This document shows positions 29,322 to 39,800 of a stretch of DNA of 48,139 bases, in pieces. Where the stretch lies: positions 1 through 48,139 of the forward strand of contig JAGHJM010000073.1 in assembly GCA_017886645.1 (NCBI GenBank), given 5' to 3'. Numbering within the stretch: the first letter of the stretch is position 1; each line of letters starts with the position of its first letter. Under the pieces are notes generated by a model. That model was given only the letters and a program-made list of their open reading frames with translations, was not told the DNA's origin and made no database searches. The DNA is from Clostridia bacterium. GTDB lineage: Bacteria; Bacillota; Clostridia; TANB77; CAG-508. The translations under genes were made by a program, and so were the position numbers.

Positions 29322-32300
29322 AGACCATCCACAAGGAAAAGAAGAAATTGCAAATGGAAGCATGGATGATACAGACCATAGATTACCAAACATAGAAGTA
29401 ACATTATATGAAGCAGACGAAAATGGGGAAATAGCATTAGATACAAATGGAGAACCAAAATTAGCTGAATTAAAATCTCTAGAAGATGAATTTCCAGATT
29501 TAACAGAACAAGAAATAGTAGATCAATTCTTTGGAGGAGATCAAGATGCATATGATAATGATTATAAGAGAAGAATAAATCCAACTATAACAGACGAATA
29601 CGGATATTATGAATTTAGAGGAGTAACTAGAAACCGAAAGTATATTGTTAAATTTACATATAATGGGCAAACCTATATGCCGACAGAATATTTAACAGGT
29701 AACGGTTTTTCGTACGAATCAGTTGCACAAATGGTTGATGATGGTGCATACGATTCGCCAGCAAATGCAGAAGATTTAAAAGAGCGATGGAGAGTGACAT
29801 CGAAAGGCCTTGAAAAGGCATCTGAAAGAAATGCATATACAGATAGATTTGCGGAAATAAGATCTTCACCAGAAAATTATATAACAACAGATCCATTTAA
29901 TGAGGGAGACCAATATAATGAAGTATTCACAACCTATGAATTACTTGGATTTGAATTACAAACAGATGGAACATATGTACAAACAGGTGAAAGGCTAATA
30001 GATAGTTTCTTAACTATAGAAGATGGACAGATAGTAGATAGAATGATGCAAGTAGACGAAAATAATGTAATTACACCTAATACAGGAGAAACTATAGAAG
30101 AAGGATTAATTAGTAAAAAAATAAAAGAATATATTGACCAAAATCACAAATATCCAACGGATATGCAAAATTATATATATGCAGATATAGTAAATGAAAT
30201 AGGTGGAGACACAGATAGAACTTGGAGAATGCTACAATTTATTGAAGATTGTAAGATGTATTCATATACATTAAATAATGTAAATGATGATTCAAGTTAC
30301 GACCTATATCCAGTATATAACCAATTTACAACATATGTTGAAAGTGGAAATAAATATCCTATTAATAGTTATTCTAATGGAACATTTGATGAAAATGCAT
30401 CAACATATGCGAACCATACAATGGTTGCAAATGGTACAGGAGAATATCAATATATAAAATTTGATACAAGTGGAAATAGAATAGAAACTACAGAGTCAGA
30501 TCCAGATGCTTGGAAGATTCCAACACAACAATATAAAGCAATTGAATATAAAAATGTTTATCTAGGACAATTATATATAAACCAAGGTTTATGGAGAAGA
30601 CAAGAAGCAGATTTAGCATTACAAAAAGATATATATAAAGCAGCAATTAAAATAAATGGAAAAACAGAAGTATATGACTACGATAGCTATGGACATGGTG
30701 TTATAACAGCAGCAGAAATAAGTGCATTAAAAGAACAATATACAAATGGAGATGTATTTGATGAAGAAGGATTTAAAGCAGCTGTTCAAGCATTAGTTCA
30801 ACAAGAAGTAAGAGATCGTTGGGATATACATATAAGAATGGCAGATTATGCAAATTATTATGAAACATCACATAATAGAGCAATATATAGGTCAGACTAT
30901 GAGTATGTGGATACAAATCCAGAAGCACCATTAGAGGTATACATTACATATAAGATTTCGATAAGAAATCAATCACAGAGTATACTAGGAGAAATTACAG
31001 AAATAGTAGATTACTATGATGAAGATTACACATACCAAGAAGACTTATCTTGGGTAACATATGATGATAATGACATTCTTTATGAAGATTACTTTAACAT
31101 GATGGATAATATAGAAAATGGGGCAACATGGCAGGATGTAGGAAACGCAAAAGATGCTCAATCATCATATAGCACAATATATCCAGGAACAGAAAGTGAT
31201 ATTACATCAAGAACAATAACAGATGGAAATACAGGATATGATAATAATTACCAAGAAGTATACATTAATGGTCTAGACGGTAAGAAATTAGCGGCAGGAG
31301 AAACAGTATATGCATACTTAACATTTAAGATAAATACTGGATCAGATGGAAAAGTAATTATTAATGGTTCAATTGATGAAACTATAGAAGATAAGAAAAA
31401 TATAGCAGAAATAAATGGATTTAGAACATATTATAAAGATAATACAGTATTACCAAACTATGGAACAGTAGGTTCAGGAGATTCAGCAGGATTAATAGAC
31501 TTTGACTCTAAGCCAGGTAACTTAGTAGCAGAGGATTTAGAAGTAGAAAAATATGAAAGCAACTTTGAAGACGATACAGATAGAGCAAAAGACCTACATA
31601 TATATGTAGATGACGAAGCGGTAAGAAAAATAAATGGTATTGTTTGGGAAGATGAAAGAAACACAGAATCTGGAGATGACGGAGCAGTTATAGGTGATGG
31701 TATTAGAGACGATGACGAACATGGAATAGAAAACATTAAAGTAGAACTTTACGAAATTGAAGTAGACGAACATGATAATCCTGTAACTGATGGTAGCGGA
31801 AATGTAATACTAAAAGATGGACCAGTACAAATATATGAAGGTGGCTGGACAGATGCTACAGAACAAACAACTGGAGATGGACATTACGAATTTACTGGAT
31901 TTATACCAGGTGACTATATAGTAAGATTTACATACGGTGGAGACAATAATGCAACATATAATGGTCAAGACTTTAAATCAACTACTTACCAAGTAGGAAT
32001 AGATCAATCAGGACATACTGATGATTATGCAGATAAAAACTACGAAGGTAAATATGTTGGATATACAGATGTAGAAAATCAAAATGAAACTGCACAATAT
32101 GGTTACAACATAGCTAAAGCAGATGCAAATGCAAATAACGTATCAGATGCAAAAGATATTTGGAATGGTAACGATTCGGAAAGTAGTAATGGTGGAGTAT
32201 CAGACTTTAATGGTAGACAAGATTTAATAGACTACAGTGATGAAGAAGTTACAAATGAATTAGCATATACTTTATCAAGACATACTGAATCAAATCCAGA

Positions 32301-33567
32301 AACAGTAATGATTGCAGAAACTGGTGCAATAGTTGCAGAGGTTGAATATAACAGACAAAACTCAAATGCAGGTAGTGGCGATGCAAATTATAGTAATGAC
32401 CAGGAATCATACTTAAATGGAAACCATATTAATACAGATTACTCAATAAACAATGTGGACTTAGGTTTAGTAGAAAGACCAAAATCACAACTAGAGTTAA
32501 GCAAGAAAGTAACACATGTTTACTTAGAATTAGCAAATGGACAAATTCTATTCGATAATATAACAACAGGACCAAACTTAATTTGGGTACAAGGCGAAGA
32601 ATATAACACAACAAGTAAGAAAACAGAACAAGATAATAAGATTTACGAAACATACTATAACGAAGGCAATATATCTAACCCATATCAAGATGCTAAAGAA
32701 GAATTCTATAATAACAGAGACAGATATGGAGACATGGGATATGAAGAACCTTATGAACATAGACAAGACTATGTAAACTATGTATATAGAAAAGATCTTA
32801 TTACAGATAGGTTTATTACATTCGTAGATGGAAATGGTTATAATGGATTAATTCAATTGTCAATGGACGAAGAATTAATGCATGGTTCTACAATAAGAAT
32901 AGAATATGAAGTTAAAGTAACAAACGTTGGTGAGACAGATTATGTAACAAAAGACTTCTACTATAGAGGAAATGCAGGAAGTACAGATGAAATAGTAACA
33001 ACAAGAGCAGATCAAGTTGTAGACTATGTAAGTACAAACCTACAATATAGACAAGATGAAAACAATGAAATAGACAATCCAACAGATCCAATTTGGGAAG
33101 TTATTTCAACACAAGAATTAATAGATGAAAATTTAGTTGATGATAATGTTAAAGAAGTAATTAGAGCACAAGCCGGAGATGGAACAAGAGTAGATCAATT
33201 TAACCAAATAGTAGATACAGTAAAATTAAGCTTAGATTTAAAACCAGGAGAAAGTACATCTCAAAAATTAGTATTATCACAAGTAATAACTTCAGAAAAT
33301 GGAACAGATGACTTAACATATGATAACATAGCAGAGATTGTAAAAACTTCTAACACAGTAGGTAGAAGAATGGCATACTCAGTAGTAGGTAACCAAGACC
33401 CAACAGTAATTCCAACAGAACTAGATGCAGCTAAGGCAGAAAGAGTAATGATATTACCACCATTTGGTGATACAATGTATGTATATATCATAATAGCAAT
33501 TGCAGCAGCAGCTATATTAGTAGTCGGAATTATCCTAATAAAGAAAAAAGTTATTGATAAAAAATAA
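29305..33567 (+). CDS. C-terminal part of the same surface protein (+1 frame), SdrD B-like domains and TM anchor
   Basis: The frame is open upstream of ATG 29362 to 29305 (GGFVFEDHPQGKEEIANGS-M...). Joining 27642..29303 to 29305..33567 gives about 1974 aa with N-terminal signal and C-terminal anchor. Confidence 0.85.
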   Translation, partial: GGFVFEDHPQGKEEIANGSMDDTDHRLPNIEVTLYEADENGEIALDTNGEPKLAELKSLEDEFPDLTEQEIVDQFFGGDQDAYDNDYKRRINPTITDEYGYYEFRGVTRNRKYIVKFTYNGQTYMPTEYLTGNGFSYESVAQMVDDGAYDSPANAEDLKERWRVTSKGLEKASERNAYTDRFAEIRSSPENYITTDPFNEGDQYNEVFTTYELLGFELQTDGTYVQTGERLIDSFLTIEDGQIVDRMMQVDENNVITPNTGETIEEGLISKKIKEYIDQNHKYPTDMQNYIYADIVNEIGGDTDRTWRMLQFIEDCKMYSYTLNNVNDDSSYDLYPVYNQFTTYVESGNKYPINSYSNGTFDENASTYANHTMVANGTGEYQYIKFDTSGNRIETTESDPDAWKIPTQQYKAIEYKNVYLGQLYINQGLWRRQEADLALQKDIYKAAIKINGKTEVYDYDSYGHGVITAAEISALKEQYTNGDVFDEEGFKAAVQALVQQEVRDRWDIHIRMADYANYYETSHNRAIYRSDYEYVDTNPEAPLEVYITYKISIRNQSQSILGEITEIVDYYDEDYTYQEDLSWVTYDDNDILYEDYFNMMDNIENGATWQDVGNAKDAQSSYSTIYPGTESDITSRTITDGNTGYDNNYQEVYINGLDGKKLAAGETVYAYLTFKINTGSDGKVIINGSIDETIEDKKNIAEINGFRTYYKDNTVLPNYGTVGSGDSAGLIDFDSKPGNLVAEDLEVEKYESNFEDDTDRAKDLHIYVDDEAVRKINGIVWEDERNTESGDDGAVIGDGIRDDDEHGIENIKVELYEIEVDEHDNPVTDGSGNVILKDGPVQIYEGGWTDATEQTTGDGHYEFTGFIPGDYIVRFTYGGDNNATYNGQDFKSTTYQVGIDQSGHTDDYADKNYEGKYVGYTDVENQNETAQYGYNIAKADANANNVSDAKDIWNGNDSESSNGGVSDFNGRQDLIDYSDEEVTNELAYTLSRHTESNPETVMIAETGAIVAEVEYNRQNSNAGSGDANYSNDQESYLNGNHINTDYSINNVDLGLVERPKSQLELSKKVTHVYLELANGQILFDNITTGPNLIWVQGEEYNTTSKKTEQDNKIYETYYNEGNISNPYQDAKEEFYNNRDRYGDMGYEEPYEHRQDYVNYVYRKDLITDRFITFVDGNGYNGLIQLSMDEELMHGSTIRIEYEVKVTNVGETDYVTKDFYYRGNAGSTDEIVTTRADQVVDYVSTNLQYRQDENNEIDNPTDPIWEVISTQELIDENLVDDNVKEVIRAQAGDGTRVDQFNQIVDTVKLSLDLKPGESTSQKLVLSQVITSENGTDDLTYDNIAEIVKTSNTVGRRMAYSVVGNQDPTVIPTELDAAKAERVMILPPFGDTMYVYIIIAIAAAAILVVGIILIKKKVIDKK

Positions 33568-33575
33568 CTTAAAAT

Positions 33576-33614
33576 AGAAAAATAGTTCATGCGAAAGCAT
33601 GGACTATTTTTTTT
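33576..33614 (+). terminator. Intrinsic terminator with GAAA tetraloop
   Basis: AAAATAGTTCATGC-GAAA-GCATGGACTATTTTTTTT. Confidence 0.9.
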
Positions 33615-33859
33615 CATCAAGTGAAAAGTTAAAGGCAATTATTTTTTTACGTCCTTTTTTCGCCCAGATGTTGTATTTTGGGTCAATATGTTATAAAATT
33701 AGAAAAATAAAATGTTCGATTCGAAAAAATAACATAGAAAAACCACAATAATTGTAAAAAACTTTTTTAAAATATGTGGCAAAATCGACAGAAATTACAC
33801 TAAAGATATATTAAAATTACAAGCGAAATACAATATTTGAAAAAGTAGGGGTGATTAAT

Positions 33860-36358
33860 ATGTTTCAAAATTTAGAAAAGGACATTAATAGCACGCAAGA
33901 TTTTAATGATATATTATATGATAAAAAAGATAAAATAAAACTAATATTTACTAATATATTTTCAATAAATAATATACCTCTTTACATTATAGCTTTTATG
34001 ATATCAATGGTAAGTTTTTCTTCTAATAACATAATGCTTGGATTAAGTCCATTTGCACTTGCATTTATTGCGGCAATGCTTAGCAATGGTAATCCAATAG
34101 GAATAGTATATATTCTTACGTTAATAGGAACATTTATTGGATTTGGACCAAGTGTACTTCTTACATATATACTAACATCTATAGTATTTTTTGCGAGTAG
34201 CTTATTTATCAAACATAATGTAATATATGATACAAACGAAGAAAAAAGACTAGGTATGCACTTGTTTATAAGTGTATTAATTGTGCAAATAGTACCAATG
34301 TTTTTTAGAAGTTTTTACTTATATGATTTATTAATTGCAATTATGCTTGCTATTCTTACATTTACATTTTACAAAATATTTGCAAACTCAATTAATATGC
34401 TAAAAGAATTTGGAAAAAAGAAAGCATATACAATAGAAGAAGTAATAGGGACAAGCTTATTATTATCTATAGCTGTATGTGCATTTGGGAATTTTACGAT
34501 ATTTGGTTATAGCATAAAAAATATTTTAAGTATTTTAATAGTATTAATACTTGGTTGGAAAAATGGAATGTTAGTAGGGGCAACAGGTGGAATTACAATA
34601 GGAGTTGTCTTAGGAATTGTAAGCGAATCTGAACCAATAATGATAGCTGCATATGCTATATCTGGTTTAGTTGCAGGAATACTAAATAAGTTTGGAAGAA
34701 TAGGAGTAGTTGTTGGATTTATTGTAGGAAATGTTATTCTTACATATGTGGCAAATGGAAATTCTGTACCTACTATAATGATTCAAGAAGTATTAATTGC
34801 TGCATTAGGTCTACTTGCTGTTCCAAAGAAATTTAAGATAAATATTGAAGATTTATATGGTAGAACAAAACTATTACCAGAAACCGTAGGAAGAAGCTTA
34901 GAAGAAGGAAAAGATACAGTATTAAAATTAAATAATATGTCTAATACAATATATGATTTAGCAAAAAGTTATCAAAATGCATCTAACGAGTTGGGTGAGG
35001 AAGAACTAAAAGAAAAAGAATTATCAAATGAGAAGATATTTGAAGAAGAATTAAAAAATAAACTAATAGACTTAGAAGAAAATATGTTGTATGAAGATAT
35101 ATATAATAACCAAAACGGAATTGTAGACGAAATATTTGAAGAACTTTTAAATAATGATGTTATAAATGAAAACAAATTAGTTGAAATTTTTGAAAGTCAT
35201 AACAATTATATAGTAGGATTTAAAGAAAAAAATAAAGCTGTACAAGATGATGTTTTGGAAATGGTAAGAACTATTAATTCTGCATATAGAATAAGCAGAG
35301 TGAATTTTATTTGGCAGAAGAAAATAGAAGAAAACAATAAAAATATATCTAGCCAACTAGAGGGTGTATCACAAGCAATTGCGAATTTAGCAAATGAAAT
35401 AGAAACTGAAAAAAAAGAAGAATTTGAAGATGAAAAAGCTGAAATAACAAGAATAGCAAAAGAAAAAGAAATAAATATATCTAATTTAAGCATAAAACAC
35501 CTAAAAACAGGCAGATATATAGTTGATGTGTATGATAATGTATGTGATGATATAGAAGGCAAAAAATGTAATATAAAGAGAATTAAGAATATAGTAGAAA
35601 GAATATTAAAAGATAAATTTGTTATACAACATCAGCAATGTGGACTAAGAGAAAATAAAGATAAATGTAAATATACTTATATATCACAAGACAAATATAA
35701 AATACAAATAGGAATTTCAAAAGCGACCAAAACAGGATCTATTGTTTCTGGAGACACTAACTTAGAAACAAAATTAGAAGATGGTAAATATTTAATTGCA
35801 ATTAGTGATGGTATGGGTTCTGGACCAGATGCTATGAAAAGTAGTAAAATTGCTATAAAGATGTTAGAAAGGCTTTTAAGTTCTGGGTTTGATAAAGAAA
35901 CATCTATAAAATTAATAAATTCAACATTAGAAGCAAACTTTAAAGATGATATGTACGCTACATTAGATGTAGAAATATTAGACTTATTTAATGGAACAAT
36001 GGAATTTATAAAAAATGGTGCTTCACCAACATATTTAAAAAGAGGTAATGAAGTTAAAATACTAAAATCAAATACACTTCCAGCAGGAGCATTAGAGAAT
36101 GTTGATTTAGAAGTTTATGACTGCGACCTACAAGATGATGATATTATAGTAATGTGTAGTGATGGAATAGTAGAGTCAAATACAGAATATATAAATAAAG
36201 AGGTTTGGGTAAAATATTTATTAGAAGATATGCAAACAGATGATGCACAGAAAATATCTGATATTATCCTTAGTGAAGCTATTGATAATGATTATGGAAA
36301 ACAAAAAGATGATATGACAGTTATAGTTGTTAAAATTAATAGGAGATATACTCAATAA
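33860..36358 (+). CDS. spoIIE: Stage II sporulation protein E (PP2C-type phosphatase)
   Basis: Polytopic N-terminus. SGDTNLETKLEDGKYLIAISDGMGSGPDAMKSS, DDIIVMCSDGIVES. AGGGGTGAT RBS favours ATG 33860 over GTG 33851. Confidence 0.93.
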   Translation: MFQNLEKDINSTQDFNDILYDKKDKIKLIFTNIFSINNIPLYIIAFMISMVSFSSNNIMLGLSPFALAFIAAMLSNGNPIGIVYILTLIGTFIGFGPSVLLTYILTSIVFFASSLFIKHNVIYDTNEEKRLGMHLFISVLIVQIVPMFFRSFYLYDLLIAIMLAILTFTFYKIFANSINMLKEFGKKKAYTIEEVIGTSLLLSIAVCAFGNFTIFGYSIKNILSILIVLILGWKNGMLVGATGGITIGVVLGIVSESEPIMIAAYAISGLVAGILNKFGRIGVVVGFIVGNVILTYVANGNSVPTIMIQEVLIAALGLLAVPKKFKINIEDLYGRTKLLPETVGRSLEEGKDTVLKLNNMSNTIYDLAKSYQNASNELGEEELKEKELSNEKIFEEELKNKLIDLEENMLYEDIYNNQNGIVDEIFEELLNNDVINENKLVEIFESHNNYIVGFKEKNKAVQDDVLEMVRTINSAYRISRVNFIWQKKIEENNKNISSQLEGVSQAIANLANEIETEKKEEFEDEKAEITRIAKEKEINISNLSIKHLKTGRYIVDVYDNVCDDIEGKKCNIKRIKNIVERILKDKFVIQHQQCGLRENKDKCKYTYISQDKYKIQIGISKATKTGSIVSGDTNLETKLEDGKYLIAISDGMGSGPDAMKSSKIAIKMLERLLSSGFDKETSIKLINSTLEANFKDDMYATLDVEILDLFNGTMEFIKNGASPTYLKRGNEVKILKSNTLPAGALENVDLEVYDCDLQDDDIIVMCSDGIVESNTEYINKEVWVKYLLEDMQTDDAQKISDIILSEAIDNDYGKQKDDMTVIVVKINRRYTQ

Positions 36359-36373
36359 TAAAGGTATACATAT

Positions 36374-36413
36374 AAATAAAGTACTTTCATAAAAGAAAAT
36401 ACTTTATTTTTTT
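36374..36413 (+). terminator. Intrinsic terminator after spoIIE
   Basis: AAATAAAGTACTTTC...GAAAATACTTTATTTTTTT. Confidence 0.85.
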
Positions 36414-36780
36414 GCCAGAAAAATTTAAATTTACTTACAGTCCCTAAGAACTTTCTAATATTAGTATTTAATTTCCAAATTAGGAATTTTATTGAATATT
36501 GTAAAAAATTTACAAGACTGTGTAAATAGCTTATCTCTAATAAAAAGAAAGTTGGAAAAATGTACTAAGAGTAAAAACATTTACTTAAAGACTATATCAG
36601 AACTATAATAGTATATAGAAGAGTAAAAAAATTAAAAGCCGAAAAAGCTTATATCCCTATGTAATGTGTTAAAAAATGTAAAAAAATGATGGGAATGTAA
36701 ATAAAATGTAACAGAAATTTAAAAAAATCAGTCAAATGAGTTTCCGTAGAAGGAAATAACTAATCTAAGAAATACCAATA

Positions 36781-36809
36781 TTTACAAGATAATATACAGA
36801 TGCTATAGT
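36781..36809 (+). promoter_or_regulatory. Promoter of the 36856 giant ORF
   Basis: TTTACA - 17 bp - TATAGT with TG extended -10. Confidence 0.6.
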
Positions 36810-36855
36810 AAAGTTATTATAGTATTATTAAAGAAGAAAGGAAAAAATACAAAAC

Positions 36856-39800
36856 ATGAAGGGGAAAAAAATATTTAATAAACTTACTTTTTTCATAATA
36901 TCAATTTTGGTAATAATATTAGCTAGCATGGCGCTTATTATAACCCAAAGAAATAGAAGTATATTAAATGCAAATCAAAGGCAACAACAATACAAAGAAA
37001 TAACTGATGCAGATTATGAAACCCAAAGCGATAAAGTAAAATTTATGGCTTACTTTTTGGATGGAAGCAAGAAAGTTGACGGAACAAATAATAGGGTAGG
37101 ATACAATGACACTTTGTATTTTGACTTGCAATTGGCAGAAGGTACTCTAAGAAATGCAAAAGTTAGTATTAATTCTCAAAACTTTTATCTTGAAACAAAT
37201 TTAATAAAAGATTCTGTAATTAGCGAAAACTATGTGTCTATAAATACAGAAGAAATACTAATGAATGAATTAACAGGAAATATTAGTAAAACTTTTGAGG
37301 GTTATGTAAAAAGTGGTAATTATGAATTTACTACATCTAAGACAGAGGCAATAGGAAATGATATTTCTAATTATAGTAAAGTTAATACAATAGTGTTTAC
37401 AGCTGATTATGTAGATTCATCAGGAGCTACAACAGCAATTTCAAAAGAAATTCCTTTAACAGTAGAATGGTATGGAAATATAAATTTTGAAATACCAGAT
37501 GAAGTATACGGAAATGATAATACTATACAAAAATACAGAATAGATGATTATATAGATGCTGAAAACAATGAAATGACTATAGAATTTGATATAGCAACAC
37601 AAGAAACAGCAAATGAAGTATTAATAAAAAAATCATATATTGAAGGAATAATCCCACTAATAAATGAATTAGCACCAACAGCAGTAACTGTTGAAGGGGA
37701 AAATGTTACATATACTTATGACCAAGAAACAAGAAAATTCACAGCATCAAGAGAAGCAACATTAGCTGATAATGTAGTGGAAGAAGCAGCCTATAGTGGT
37801 ACATATGCTCAAAATGAAATAAATTATAGATATAATGAATATAAAGTAAAAGTAACATATCCATTAGATGCTTATTTAACAGATGATGATGAATACATAA
37901 ACATTGATATTCCTGTAACTGGATACTATGAAGGTTTTAATGGTGAAAAGAGTAATGAAGGAAATGGAACTATAAATGTTACATACTCTAATATCGATAA
38001 TGCAGTTACTGGTTTTGATGTATCTGTTGGAAGAAAAGTTATATACCCAGAAGAAAGACAGGTAGTTTCAAAAAACAATATTTTATTAGGGTATAGATAC
38101 AATAATACAAGCAATAGTAACATACAGGCAACTTATTATACAAAATGGAACATAGTAACAAAACAAGAAGAAACAGCAGAAGCTGTAATATTAACAGATA
38201 ATACAGAAGAAGATAAGCTAATAAAATCTACAGGAGAAGAAATTTTAGGAAATGGATATATTGTTAATAAAGGTATTGCGTTTTCAAATCCTATAGCTGC
38301 TTTAGGTGAAGATGGATGGATAGATGTTTATGATGATGAAACAGATACTTTATTACATAGATTTACAAAAGATGACTGGGCCAATTATGATACTTTAAAT
38401 CCATATTATTATGAGAATGATGTAAAATATATTAGAATCGAAACAAGTAGTGTAAGCGAAAATAGTTTTGTAATTATATATAATATAAAAGCATTTAACA
38501 TAGATGAAATAAAACAAGACTTTAGTAAAGAAGATGTGGAAGACTTAAAATATATTGAAACTAGTTTTAATGGGCAAATGAGTATTAATGGAGAATTAAA
38601 TACATATCAAAAATCATCAAGAGCAAATTTTGAAGAAGAAATTTCTGTAGTTAATTTTCAAGTAGCAGAAGAAGAAATTAATACTCAAGGAAGTAATAAT
38701 CTTCAAATAGAGATTGATCCTAACATAACTCAATATAATACAAGTAGATGGACTAATGAAGAATATTTAATAAAATTCCCTTCAGATGTTATAAGTGTAG
38801 AGATAAATGGAATAACAACAGATGGCGTAGGAAATACTAATATAGAAAAATATTATACATATACTGAAAATGGAAATGTTTTTATAAAAGTAGAAATGCA
38901 AGGAGATGGATTATCTGATTATAGCTTATTATTAGATTGTACAGTAGCTACAAATCCTAATGCAGAATCTAAAGAATCAGAAATAGAATTATATGCGTAT
39001 AACGATGAAGAGACTACATATTATGAAAAAGAACAATCAGAAGATATTTATGATATAAATAACAATGCAAATAGAACAGAAATAATAAATAAAAAGACAG
39101 ATAAAATTAATATAGTATCACCAGAAACTTTATTAACAAATCAATCTACATCAGATGCTTCAGAAGATGGTGGAACTATATATGCTCCTTTAGTAGCAAT
39201 GGTAGAAAATGCAAATAGAACAGCAACTATTGACATAGAACTTAAAAACAATCATGCAAATAATATAACAGATATAAAAGTATTAGGAAAAATACCTTTT
39301 ACAGGAAATAAATATCAACTTACAGGAGAAGACTTAGGCTCTACATATACAGCAGAGCTTACTAGTGATGGAATAATATTACCAGATGAACTTGCAAGAT
39401 ATGCTACAGTATATTATTCTGTAAATGAAGAAGTTAATGATAGTACAACAGATGCAAGCAATGGCTGGACTACAACTGTAGATGATTATAGTCAAGTAAG
39501 GAATTTCTTAATTGTATTTAATAGAGAAGAAATAGAACCGAATGAAGTTGTTAAAATATCATATAAAATAAAAATACCAGATAATATTGCATATAATGAA
39601 ATAGCATATTCTGCACATACAGTATATTATTCAGAAAATAATGGTACAGAAACAACAAGAAAAATAGTAGAAACAGATAAATTAGGATTTATTGTAGCAA
39701 AAAGATTTGATTTTGAACTAACTAAATATAGTAAAAAAGATAATTCACCTATAGAAGGGGTAACATTTAGAGTAATAGAAAAGGGTAATAGACAAACTAC

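Noticed and set aside
29362-29364. Independent initiation of the 1401-aa ORF at ATG 29362
   Set aside because: No strong RBS or signal peptide. The ATG falls inside an SdrD-B-like domain whose start lies upstream in the same frame.
36414-36780. Long leader upstream of the giant ORF as a c-di-GMP riboswitch
   Set aside because: No recognisable conserved c-di-GMP-I/II core; an Infernal search would be decisive.
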